Of a stretch of DNA of 64,000 nt, positions 44,597 through 53,445 are shown piece by piece. The notes beneath the pieces were generated by a model that searched no databases, had not been told where the DNA came from, and was given only the letters and a program-made list of their open reading frames with translations. Numbering within the stretch: position 1 is the first letter of the stretch; the number at the start of each line of letters is the position of its first letter. The stretch comes from GCA-002722245 sp038154685 (lineage in GTDB: Bacteria > Bacteroidota > Bacteroidia > Flavobacteriales_C > GCA-002722245), in the NCBI GenBank assembly GCA_038154685.1, contig JAYPYW010000007.1, positions 1-64,000 on the forward strand. Reading direction: 5' to 3'. The translations under genes were made by a program, and so were the position numbers.

Positions 44597-45535
44597 ATGA
44601 AAATAAAAACATGCCTTCCCGAAAAACGTGTAGCTAATAAGGATTTAGCACACGGTTTTGAAAAGGAAAAGTTTGTTAAGTTAGAGCGCAAGTTAGGTAT
44701 TCTTGAAAGGAGAGTAGCCGATGAAAATGAGTCGGCCTTGGACTTAGCGGTAGCGGCCTGCTTAAAACATTCTTCCGAAGATTTAAATAAAGTAGATTAC
44801 ATTCTATACTGTACTCAATCTCCAGAATATTTTTTACCAACAACAGCTTGTATTTTACAACAGCGATTAGGCTTAAATGTCAAAAATGGTGCATTGGACG
44901 TGAACTTAGGTTGCTCTGGTTTTGTTTACTGTCTTTCGCTTGCCAAGGGTCTTATTGAGTCCAAATTAGCTTCAAACGTACTTATTGTTACTTCTGATAC
45001 TTATAATAAGTATATTCATGAAGAGGACTATACAAACAGATTTATTTTTGGTGATGCAGCAGCAGCAACCATTTTAGATAAAGCTGATGCAGAAAGGTTA
45101 AGTAGTTTTGATTTTGGTACAGATGGTACTGGAGCAGAAGATATAATCGTTAGAGGAACAAGTTTTGAAAAGGGAGATGATCGTTTGAACTTTTTTTCAA
45201 TGACAGGCCCTAAAGTTTTTAAATTCGTTAAATCATTTGTTCCGAAAAGCGTTGATAATGTGCTTGTTAATGCTGGGGTTAGTACTAGTGATATTAAAGG
45301 GTTTATTTTCCATCAAGCTAATCAAAGGATGTTAGAGACCATTGCAGATGAGTTAGAAGTTGAACATGAGAAGGTATACGCAAGGTTGAAAAATGTTGGA
45401 AACACAGTGTCGGCATCAATTCCTTTAGTTTTGGAAGATGTTTTTACTAAAGAAATGGCTTCAGGGAAATATTTACTAAGTGGTTTCGGAGTAGGTTATT
45501 CATGGGCATCTTGTATTTTAGATTTAGATAAATGA
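44597..45535 (+). CDS. 3-oxoacyl-ACP synthase III (KAS III) family protein, second copy
   Basis: 312 residues, clearly paralogous to the protein at 43293 (shared DFLIYCTQSPEYxLPTTAC-like and NLGCSG blocks). The triad is intact: C106, H239 (FIFHQANQR) and N269 (NVGNTVSASIP). No ketoreductase, dehydratase or enoyl reductase is nearby, so the pair should give at most a short beta-keto product or serve as acyltransferases. It overlaps the GNAT gene by 4 bases. Confidence 0.87.
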   Translation: MKIKTCLPEKRVANKDLAHGFEKEKFVKLERKLGILERRVADENESALDLAVAACLKHSSEDLNKVDYILYCTQSPEYFLPTTACILQQRLGLNVKNGALDVNLGCSGFVYCLSLAKGLIESKLASNVLIVTSDTYNKYIHEEDYTNRFIFGDAAAATILDKADAERLSSFDFGTDGTGAEDIIVRGTSFEKGDDRLNFFSMTGPKVFKFVKSFVPKSVDNVLVNAGVSTSDIKGFIFHQANQRMLETIADELEVEHEKVYARLKNVGNTVSASIPLVLEDVFTKEMASGKYLLSGFGVGYSWASCILDLDK

Positions 45536-46482
45536 TTGATTTAGAAGGTTACCGAGTTGAAAAAGCAACTCAAGATAATTTAAAAGAATTAATCCCTTTG
45601 TTTTCAAAGGCATATGGTAAAGCACCTGCTCTTGAGGAATTGAAAAACAAATACAAAACAAAAGCCTTTGGATTGGAGAATTGTGGCTTTATTTGTTTTT
45701 TCGGAAATGAAGCAGTTTGTTTTGTTGGGGCTGTTCCTTGTTTTCTAGAGAGAAATGGTCAAATTATAAGAGGTGCACAGATTGGTGATGTAATGACACA
45801 TCCTAAACACTTCAGACATGGTTTGTTTCATAAAACAGCAGCTATTTTGTTTGATGATCTAAAGCAAAACGGAATCGAAATTATTTTTGGCTTCCCAAAC
45901 CTAAATTCTAAACCTGGTTTTAAAAAGAGGTTAGGATGGGAGTTTACAAACGATCTTAAGGTTTCCATTTTTAACCAACTTTGTTTACCCTTTATTCGAT
46001 TAAAGAGCATACTGCCTTTTTTCGCTACTATCCTTACTAAATATCAAGATTTGGTACTTAGTTTTTATGCTAAAAAACCATATGAGTATAAGTCTTTGTT
46101 GGGAAGGCAATTTTTCACAATTAAGAGAAATGAAAATTTATTCAACTATAAATTGAATCATAGAAAATCATATTTCTGGAACATAAATGGAAAATTGGTT
46201 TGGGTAAAATATGATGAGATGTATGTTTATATTGGTGATATTGAGGATTGCGAGTTACCCGAATTTCAAAGCATAATTAAATCCATTAAAAAGAGGGCGT
46301 TTTGGTTAGGAATTCCTCATTTAAGGTTTAATGTAAGTGGTGGAAGTAAATTAAAAAAATTCCTTGATGCTACCATTGATGAGGATCCAGATAAGGATTT
46401 TGCGGTTGGTGGATTAATTTTCAAGGACGGAGTTTCTTTTGATGAACTTAAATTTACAGTTGCTGATAACGACAATTTCTAA
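45532..46482 (+). CDS. GNAT-family acyltransferase
   Basis: 316 residues; the N-terminal half is a GNAT domain with GAVPCFLERNGQIIRGAQIGDVMTHPKHFRHGLFHKTAAIL, where PKHFRHGLF is the acyl-CoA/phosphopantetheine loop. The C-terminal half is another alpha/beta domain as in Eis-like double GNATs. Overlap with the KAS III gene suggests that it transfers the acyl-ACP product to an amino group of a sugar; that is inference. It overlaps the deacetylase gene by one base. Confidence 0.72.
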   Translation: MIDLEGYRVEKATQDNLKELIPLFSKAYGKAPALEELKNKYKTKAFGLENCGFICFFGNEAVCFVGAVPCFLERNGQIIRGAQIGDVMTHPKHFRHGLFHKTAAILFDDLKQNGIEIIFGFPNLNSKPGFKKRLGWEFTNDLKVSIFNQLCLPFIRLKSILPFFATILTKYQDLVLSFYAKKPYEYKSLLGRQFFTIKRNENLFNYKLNHRKSYFWNINGKLVWVKYDEMYVYIGDIEDCELPEFQSIIKSIKKRAFWLGIPHLRFNVSGGSKLKKFLDATIDEDPDKDFAVGGLIFKDGVSFDELKFTVADNDNF

Positions 46483-47498
46483 TGATTAATAGGCTTTTAA
46501 CAACCTTGTATTATCGCATCCCTTTTTTAACAAAAAAAATGCTTTCAGGTAGAGGTTTCATCTTTATGTTTCATAGAGTTTTACCTGACGATCAACGCAA
46601 TGAATATGATTGGAACAAAGGCTTGGCGATCACGGCAGACGGTTTAAGAAAATGGGTTGAATATTTCAGAATTAAGGGCTATGATATCATCGCTCTAGAT
46701 GAAGTAGATAAAAGGCTAAAGCAAAAGAAAAGTAAAAAGTTTGTTGCGTTTACTTTTGATGACGGCTATAAGGATAATTTAACTTATGGATTACCCGTGT
46801 TAGAAGAGTTGAAAGTTCCTGCAACTATCTATGTGGCTAATTGTTTTCCTAATTATAAAACGATATACTGGTGGTATTTTCTAGAAGATTTTATTAAGTC
46901 AAACACCTCAATCAACTTGAATTCTATCGGAATAAATTATAAAGCAGATTATACTATTGAGAAAGCTTCTTCGGTTTATAATGAGGTAAGAGAATTATTG
47001 AGAGTGTCAACTTATGAAACACATGTAAGTTTTGCGAAGGATATTTGTAAGATTGAAAACTTAGATAATTTAAATTACCATTTGAATTTATCTTGGGAAG
47101 AAGTAATTAAGCTAAATAGTAATGATTTAATTACCATTGGAGGGCATACTAATAATCATGTAAGCTTAAAAAATCAAAATGAAAAGGTAATTGAGAATGA
47201 GGTGTTAGAGAGTAAAAAAGAACTTGAAGATAAATTAGGTACAAAAATTAATCACTTTGCTTACCCTTATGGCTCTTTAGATGATGCAGATTCCAGTATG
47301 TTTCCCGTATTATCAAAAGCTGGTTACAAAACATCTGTTTTAAATCATACGGGTAGTATTTTTGACTATAACTCAACAAATAAATTTGCTATCCCTAGAA
47401 TGGGGTTGTCTGATGATACACCTTTAGAAAGAGTTGAGAATCTATTAAATGGGAAGGCTCATTTAGATTTTAATGGAGCAAAAAAAGGAGTGCTTTAA
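46482..47498 (+). CDS. Polysaccharide deacetylase (NodB/CE4 family)
   Basis: 338 residues. NodB motif 1 TFDDG (91-95), zinc ligands in GGHTNNH (H222, H226), FAYPYG motif near 260. Removes an N-acetyl group from a sugar, which could free the amine acylated by the GNAT encoded one step earlier. No signal peptide is clear, though a hydrophobic N-terminus is present. Confidence 0.87.
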   Translation: MINRLLTTLYYRIPFLTKKMLSGRGFIFMFHRVLPDDQRNEYDWNKGLAITADGLRKWVEYFRIKGYDIIALDEVDKRLKQKKSKKFVAFTFDDGYKDNLTYGLPVLEELKVPATIYVANCFPNYKTIYWWYFLEDFIKSNTSINLNSIGINYKADYTIEKASSVYNEVRELLRVSTYETHVSFAKDICKIENLDNLNYHLNLSWEEVIKLNSNDLITIGGHTNNHVSLKNQNEKVIENEVLESKKELEDKLGTKINHFAYPYGSLDDADSSMFPVLSKAGYKTSVLNHTGSIFDYNSTNKFAIPRMGLSDDTPLERVENLLNGKAHLDFNGAKKGVL

Positions 47499-47506
47499 AA
47501 CAAACT

Positions 47507-48550
47507 TTAACTAATTTGTATGAAAGCCTCATTTAGAGCGCTTACCTTGGCTTGGAATAAGTTAATATCAAAATTTACGCTAAATTCCTTATCATTCAAT
47601 ACTTCCTTAATTTTTTGAGTTAACGCTTCTACGTTATCATAATCATTTAATTGAAGTTGGTCTGATTCTATCATTGATGAAATTCCCGAATTATTTGAAT
47701 AAATACAAGGGATACCAAGCGCAAGGCTTTCAATAATAACTTGACCCCAACTTTCGGAAAAAGAGCAATATAAATTGATATCCATACTTCCCAAAAGAGA
47801 AAGGAATTCAGTTCTGTTTAATCCTTTGTGAACTACAATGTTTTCATCTTCAGTGCAATAACTAAATTCATTAGGTTCGAAGATGTGAATTATAGCATTT
47901 TTTATTTGAGAGGCAGCAGCAACCTGCATATGCCTGTTTTTGTTATAGGAAGAATTTCCAAATACTCCAATATGTGTTTTTGAAGGATCTAAGTTTAACG
48001 TTTTTAAGTTGTTGGGGATATCGATAGATGGTAATATTCTAAAAGCTTCTCTGTTAGTTTTTTCAGAAAACCATTTATCCAAGCCTTCTTTTACAATACC
48101 AATTCTTGATATTACCCCTTCGGAACAAAGTTTGATACTTCGTTCCATTGTTTCTCTGTTTGTTTCAGAATAAGCTAGTTCAGCTAAGCCACCATGGAAA
48201 ATTAATCCAAGTTGTATGTTTTTCGCCTTTAAATCAGTTTCAATCCAATCAAAAATATAAGGAGGGGTTCCTGAGAAAATAATTAATCTAATTTCAGATT
48301 CTACAAGAATGTTCTTCAGTTTCGATAGTTGGGATGGGTTAAGTAATGGATTGCTGTAGGATTGTGGAAGTACAAAAGTATTATCCGGGTACATACTAAA
48401 TGTGGCGTTTTTTACACCCAGCCAATTGGGACCAGTGTTTTCAGGCACGAAAACAATAACTTCTTTCCCTTTTAAAAAGGAGATTAAATTACCTTTCAAT
48501 CCTTCAAATTCTTCCTTTTTTAAAAAAGGACTTCGCCACCTTTTTAACAT
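47507..48550 (-). CDS. Glycosyltransferase family 4
   Basis: 347 residues; donor-domain features THIGVFGNSSYNKNRHMQVAAA and CSFSESWGQVIIESLALGIPCIYSNNSG place it in GT4, with the E-x7-E motif visible (ESWGQVIIE). The N-terminal acceptor domain is shorter than usual. Convergent with the deacetylase gene, 8 bases apart. It is the last gene of a five-gene minus-strand group. Confidence 0.85.
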   Translation of the reverse strand: MLKRWRSPFLKKEEFEGLKGNLISFLKGKEVIVFVPENTGPNWLGVKNATFSMYPDNTFVLPQSYSNPLLNPSQLSKLKNILVESEIRLIIFSGTPPYIFDWIETDLKAKNIQLGLIFHGGLAELAYSETNRETMERSIKLCSEGVISRIGIVKEGLDKWFSEKTNREAFRILPSIDIPNNLKTLNLDPSKTHIGVFGNSSYNKNRHMQVAAASQIKNAIIHIFEPNEFSYCTEDENIVVHKGLNRTEFLSLLGSMDINLYCSFSESWGQVIIESLALGIPCIYSNNSGISSMIESDQLQLNDYDNVEALTQKIKEVLNDKEFSVNFDINLFQAKVSALNEAFIQIS

Positions 48551-48557
48551 TCGAACA

Positions 48558-49202
48558 CTATTTTTTTAAATAGAAAGTATTATCATTTTCGTTAAAAATA
48601 GAATACCCCAGGTCCTCCATTTTTTTGTTGAATCTAACAATTTGCTCAAAGGAATAAAACCTAGTTTCCATTAAAATGTATTTAGGTAATACAGAGAATG
48701 AATAAGCTTCCAGGATATCTAATTCATGTCCTTCTACATCAATCATTAATAAATCAATGTTTTTAATATTATTCTTATCAAGGAAGGTGTCCAAAGTTTG
48801 GACTTCAACTTTAACGGAAATAGTTTCCATGTCCTTTAATAACCCCGAGTTTTCTCCAATTGAGGCTAGTTTTGTTGCAAAATCACTACTTTCTTTCGGA
48901 AGGAAGATATCAATCTCGCCATTTTTTTCGCCAATAGCAAGTTTGAAATATTGCTTATTATTTTGGTCTTTATAGTTTTCCTTTAAACGTTCAAATGGAT
49001 CTTCAAGCGGTTCGATAAAATAACCCTTCCAGTTTTTGTTGTAAGCATTGATCGGATCTTGAGAAACACCATCGTTTGCTCCAATTTGCACAAAAACAAA
49101 ATTTTTGTTGTTTACTTCTTTTTTAAAAACGTTTTCAGAAATAACAATTGAATTGGCAAAGGATTTAATCTTACTTAAAAATTTGATTTTACTTGAAGAC
49201 AT
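48558..49202 (-). CDS. FkbM-family methyltransferase
   Basis: 214 residues, SAM-dependent O-methyltransferase: FVQIGANDGVSQDPI as motif I, then the acidic YFIEPLEDPFERL, and LLMIDVEGHELDILEAYSF, the FkbM signature. Probably O-methylates a sugar of the surface glycan. It overlaps the upstream DUF6625-like gene by 14 bases. Confidence 0.87.
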   Translation of the reverse strand: MSSSKIKFLSKIKSFANSIVISENVFKKEVNNKNFVFVQIGANDGVSQDPINAYNKNWKGYFIEPLEDPFERLKENYKDQNNKQYFKLAIGEKNGEIDIFLPKESSDFATKLASIGENSGLLKDMETISVKVEVQTLDTFLDKNNIKNIDLLMIDVEGHELDILEAYSFSVLPKYILMETRFYSFEQIVRFNKKMEDLGYSIFNENDNTFYLKK

Positions 49203-50181
49203 TAATACGGTATTTAAGTTTAACAGTTTTATTAAGCAATCGGTAGTTTAACGAAATAAATAGTTTTCCAAAGAACCTATAAATTTCATTAAGGTATATT
49301 CTGTATATGTAATTAAGTTTAACTAGAAATTTCGGGGTTTTGAACGAATAAACACCGGTATGTAAAAAGTAGAAATCATTATCTAACTTAAAAAAGTTTG
49401 GGAACTTAAATCTTAAGTATTGTTTTTCTGTAATGAAATGATAATGAACCAGCTCTTCACCATTAAAACTGAGTTTTCCATTCTTATATTCAACTTTTTC
49501 GTCTCTTAAAATGGACTCCTTAATTCTGGTTTTTTTGTAAAATTTAATATTGTTCTCTTTGGCTTCTTTGGAAAACACATAAAGCATACAATCTATTTTG
49601 CGATCGATTGTTAAAATTGATTCGCCACTTAGTAATTCCGAGTAAATATTTCCGCATTCGTCAAAAGACTGATAGCTTCTCTCACTAAATACTTTTTCAA
49701 CGTCTTTTGAGGTTTTCCAAAGCGAGTTTATGTAGCTAGTATTTTTAAATACCGTGAAAGGCCCAGAAATCCAAGTGTCGTGAAAGGTAATAACATCATT
49801 ATTGGATATTATTTCAGGTAGTAAATTATCAATATCTCCAAAGATTAAATCTAGGTCTCCAAAAGCCCAATATCCGTAATCTTTAATATGATCTTCGAAT
49901 AAATGACCGTATAATGGTTTTAAATCGCAAAGTTTTCTAAACGATTCAAGGTTTACAAAGAAATCCAATTTTTCATTTACATGATTATTTAATTCCTTTA
50001 AACTGAAATGAATTTTGTGATGGCTTTTTTCGTCGCAAAATTCTGGAAGTTCTAAATCAGTAATGTATAAAACTTCAATAATGTCGTTTTTGTTTACACT
50101 ATTAATAAAGAAGTTAATGTAATTAGGCCAACTACCGTAATAGGGGATGATAAGTATTATTTTTCCGGCCTTTGAATTCAT
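49189..50181 (-). CDS. Putative glycosyltransferase, DUF6625-like
   Basis: 330 residues from ATG 50181 (a TTG at 50193 is less likely). It starts KIILIIPYYGSWPNYINFF and has the metal-type motif YWAFGDLDLIFGDID and WISGPFTVFKN, as in DUF6625 proteins of capsule loci. No signal peptide. A GT-A transferase role is inferred from the DLD motif and context. Confidence 0.62.
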   Translation of the reverse strand: MNSKAGKIILIIPYYGSWPNYINFFINSVNKNDIIEVLYITDLELPEFCDEKSHHKIHFSLKELNNHVNEKLDFFVNLESFRKLCDLKPLYGHLFEDHIKDYGYWAFGDLDLIFGDIDNLLPEIISNNDVITFHDTWISGPFTVFKNTSYINSLWKTSKDVEKVFSERSYQSFDECGNIYSELLSGESILTIDRKIDCMLYVFSKEAKENNIKFYKKTRIKESILRDEKVEYKNGKLSFNGEELVHYHFITEKQYLRFKFPNFFKLDNDFYFLHTGVYSFKTPKFLVKLNYIYRIYLNEIYRFFGKLFISLNYRLLNKTVKLKYRINVFK

Positions 50182-50233
50182 ATTGAAACCCAATTATTTT
50201 GAAAGTTAAGTTAAAAAAAGAAAACCTCTAATT

Positions 50234-52093
50234 TTAGTTAGAATAATTGTGTGTCCAAATATGAAAAACAAGAATAGCAAATAGTTTATGACCGTTTGAA
50301 CTGCCATTTAAATGTTCCTTCCAAATTTTTTGAATATAATTGTAGTTCAGTTCTACAAGGTCCTGTTTTTTATTGAAAACTTCCTCAATAAAAAGGTCTT
50401 TCCATTTATTCCTTAACCAATTGTCTAAAGGGATTGCAAATCCAGTTTTAGGTTTGTTTAATATCTCTGGAGGTAGTAAATCTTTACTTATTTCTTTAAG
50501 TAGATATTTTAGTTTACCCCCACACATAATTTCATCGCTTTTTAAATGATTGACAAATTTAAAAAGGGAATCATCTAGAAATGGGGATCTTATCTCGAGG
50601 GATGCAAACATTGAAGCCCGATCAATTTTAACTAAATAATCATTTAGTAATCTTGTTCTTATCGCACCATTGTAGGTTTGCTTGAAAATATTTTCAATTT
50701 CAGAGTTAGCTTCAATAATTTTTTCTTCAAAGGTTTTTTGAAGTGAAAATGAATTATTGTCTTCAAATAGATTGTTAACTTCAGATTCTTTGAATCCAAT
50801 ATTTCTATATAGCTCTCTTGCCGAAAAGAAAACAGGATTAGATTTTATTTTCTCAAGCGTTTTTAATTTTTCAGAAGGGGCATATTTTAAAAGCTTCGAA
50901 GCTTTACCAAGTTTACTTACCTTTTTTTGATAATCTTCAAATTTGGATGCCACCTTATAAGTGTTGTTTCCACAAAATAACTCATCTCCACCATCCCCTG
51001 ATAAAACTACCTTTTGATGGTTGGAAACCGTTTTTGAAATTAAAAAACTTGGGATCATTGAAGAGTCAGCAAAAGGTTCTCCAAATTCAAGAACCAGTTC
51101 TTCAAGGTTAATGTCATCCGTGTCAATTAATAACTCGCAATGGTTTGTTTTAAATTTTTTGGCGACTAATTCAGCAAAAGGCCTTTCGTCAAATTGCTTA
51201 TCATTAAAACCAACCGTATAGGTATTTAAATTATTAGAGAACTCTGTAGATAAACCAACTATTAACCCTGAGTCTATTCCTCCGCTTAAAAATGCTCCAA
51301 CAGGAACATCCGCTTGGAGGCTGGATTCGATTCCTTTGGATAACAAATTTCTAACTTCATCAACAGGATTTGTTGTTTTTTTGATAGGTTTAGTAGGACT
51401 TTTATCAAAAAGATCAGCAAACTGTAAATGGTCTAAATTTCCTTTTGAATATCTTACATAAGTTCCTGGAGTTACCTGTGTAATCTCATTAAATATTGTT
51501 TCTGGTTGGGGCATAGAAAGCTCGCAGAAATAATATTTAAGAGCACTTAAGTTAATGCTGAATTTTTTATTGAGTTTACTAAAACTTCTTATATCACTAC
51601 TGAATGACAAATGATTGTCATCCAAATAAAAGTAAAGAGGTTTCTTTCCCCATTTATCCCTGGCTAAAAGTAGTTCGCCGTTTTGCGTGTTCAATGCAGC
51701 AATAGCAAACATACCCTCTAGCTTATTAAATGCATCTTTTGGTTGGTTGTGATTATTTTCCAAAAGCTTTAGAATAACCTCTGTGTCTGACGAAGTTTTA
51801 AAGGCCGCTCCATCCTTTTTAAGCTCATTCCTAAGCTCTCGGAAATTGTAAATTTCACCATTAAAAACAATTACCCATTTCTCACTAGTCATAGGTTGAT
51901 TAGCAGATTCATGCAAATCAACAATACTTAATCTGTGGTGGGCTAAACCGAACTTTAATTGATTGTCAAGAACGCCTGTTTTTGAGCCAAAAGCATCTGG
52001 TCCACGAAAACGATTAAAACCTGAAAATTCATTTAAAAAAGTGGAGTCTATATACTCATCTCTTTTATCAATTATACCAGCAATTCCACACAT
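50234..52093 (-). CDS. asnB: Asparagine synthase-like glutamine amidotransferase, intact copy
   Basis: 619 residues: Cys2 nucleophile (MCGIAGII), RGPDAFG, NGEIYNFRELR, and the PP-loop FLSGGIDSGLIVG near residue 265, with the C-terminal region ending LFAILVFHIWTHN, the equivalent of the block lost in the copy at 4503. Likely amidates a uronic acid of the polymer. It overlaps the start of the Wzy-like gene stop by one base. Other AsnB-like copies are at 4503 and 63625. Confidence 0.9.
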   Translation of the reverse strand: MCGIAGIIDKRDEYIDSTFLNEFSGFNRFRGPDAFGSKTGVLDNQLKFGLAHHRLSIVDLHESANQPMTSEKWVIVFNGEIYNFRELRNELKKDGAAFKTSSDTEVILKLLENNHNQPKDAFNKLEGMFAIAALNTQNGELLLARDKWGKKPLYFYLDDNHLSFSSDIRSFSKLNKKFSINLSALKYYFCELSMPQPETIFNEITQVTPGTYVRYSKGNLDHLQFADLFDKSPTKPIKKTTNPVDEVRNLLSKGIESSLQADVPVGAFLSGGIDSGLIVGLSTEFSNNLNTYTVGFNDKQFDERPFAELVAKKFKTNHCELLIDTDDINLEELVLEFGEPFADSSMIPSFLISKTVSNHQKVVLSGDGGDELFCGNNTYKVASKFEDYQKKVSKLGKASKLLKYAPSEKLKTLEKIKSNPVFFSARELYRNIGFKESEVNNLFEDNNSFSLQKTFEEKIIEANSEIENIFKQTYNGAIRTRLLNDYLVKIDRASMFASLEIRSPFLDDSLFKFVNHLKSDEIMCGGKLKYLLKEISKDLLPPEILNKPKTGFAIPLDNWLRNKWKDLFIEEVFNKKQDLVELNYNYIQKIWKEHLNGSSNGHKLFAILVFHIWTHNYSN

Positions 52094-53445
52094 TATTCAT
52101 CTTTTTCTATCACAAGTGATTCCTCTGATTTCAGGAAGCTTAACTGTTGACAAACTAAAAATACAAAGAAAGGTAAAAAAGGGATTTTGTACCTTACCAA
52201 CGCTCCGAAATTGGAAGTGCTTAACCCAACTCCAAAACCTAAAATAATAGTAAAGAGTAAGCAAAATATAAGGAATGGGTCACCCCTTATAGAGCCTAAA
52301 AGTTTTAGTGGTCTTGTTAATAATGTCCATATCGTGAAAAAAGCTAAGAGCAGATTTTCCAAACCTGAAAATAACATAGTTGGGGAACCCGATTCCCATA
52401 AGTAGGGCCTGTAAAGAGCTGCGCCAATTGCCGGGAAGAATTTCGAAAGAGCACCTTGCAAAGTAGGCTCAAACTCCCCAATATCAAAGGAGTTAGAACC
52501 ATAAACATCTCTTTTTAAGTCATTGTTTTGAACAACCGCCTCCTCTAAGAGTTTGTCGGCAGAGTACTTTCCAAATAAATCGTCGAAATCAAGAAATAAT
52601 GTATTCGCAATAAAGAAAATTAAACCTATGGAAAGGGGAAGAATAATAATTTTAACGAAAGTTGATTTTATTCTCTTAATTCTTTCAAAGTTCGCGAAAA
52701 CCAATAATCCAGGTAATAGGGCGAACATTATATATGCTTTAATTGTGATAATTAAATAGAAACAAAAGGCGAGCTGGGTTATCGTAAGTAACTTTCTTTT
52801 ACGTTTTATAAAGAATTGATAAAGTCCATAAACTGCATAACATGTCGCACCAAAAGCAAAGGTATCTTTCATTATCCCGCTTCCCCAGAATACAGTAGAG
52901 GGTAAGTATAAAACAGCTATGTTTATTGATTTATACGAGCTAGGATATCTTTCGATTAGAAAGGAGTAGAGTTTCCAAACCCAGTTGTATATAAATGATG
53001 ATAATAGAATTGTTGTTGCCAAAAATCCACCCATCCCAGGAATAGCAAAAACGGAGCTAATTTTAATAACTGTAAAAGTCCTAGTGTCCTTAAACATGTA
53101 TATAGGAGGGAAGTTGTTTACTTCGTAAAATAGGTTTCTATTGTAGTGCCTATCACCTGAAAATAAAAGAGAAATGTAATTAAAAGGATTGTTTTTAAAT
53201 ACGGACATCATTGCATCTACCCCAAGGAAATAATTAAAGGTATCCCCACCATTATAGTAGTAAGCGTAAATTAAACAAAAGATGATTCCACCAATCAATT
53301 TTATAACAAGCCCCTGGGTATAATATTTATAGTAAGGTTTGTCGCCAATTTCTTTTGCTTTGCGTGAGCGCGCAAGCATGAGTATCACAAAAAACAGAAT
53401 GACGGAGTAAGATATATCAAATGGTGTAATTAACTTTGGCTCCAT
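52093..53445 (-). CDS. Multi-spanning membrane protein, putative polysaccharide polymerase (Wzy-like)
   Basis: 450 residues with about ten transmembrane helices and a large central loop at about 285-330 (YSADKLLEEAVVQNNDLKRD and following), the topology of Wzy and related polymerases or ligases. The segment PSTVFWGSGIMKDTFAFGATCY is typical of such proteins in Bacteroidota. No sequence motif proves the activity. Its ATG (53443-53445) overlaps the divergent GT4 ATG. Confidence 0.6.
   Translation of the reverse strand: MEPKLITPFDISYSVILFFVILMLARSRKAKEIGDKPYYKYYTQGLVIKLIGGIIFCLIYAYYYNGGDTFNYFLGVDAMMSVFKNNPFNYISLLFSGDRHYNRNLFYEVNNFPPIYMFKDTRTFTVIKISSVFAIPGMGGFLATTILLSSFIYNWVWKLYSFLIERYPSSYKSINIAVLYLPSTVFWGSGIMKDTFAFGATCYAVYGLYQFFIKRKRKLLTITQLAFCFYLIITIKAYIMFALLPGLLVFANFERIKRIKSTFVKIIILPLSIGLIFFIANTLFLDFDDLFGKYSADKLLEEAVVQNNDLKRDVYGSNSFDIGEFEPTLQGALSKFFPAIGAALYRPYLWESGSPTMLFSGLENLLLAFFTIWTLLTRPLKLLGSIRGDPFLIFCLLFTIILGFGVGLSTSNFGALVRYKIPFLPFFVFLVCQQLSFLKSEESLVIEKDE
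53431..53438 (+). promoter_or_regulatory. -7 box of the GT4 gene inside the divergent Wzy-like gene
   Basis: TAACTTTG matches TAnnTTTG and ends 5 bases before ATG 53444; it lies within the coding region of the minus-strand gene. Predicts a leaderless transcript. Confidence 0.55.

Noticed and set aside
43293..45535. Housekeeping fabH duplication
   Set aside because: A dedicated ACP, GNAT and glycan neighbours, and absence of other fab genes, argue for a specialised unit; not proven.
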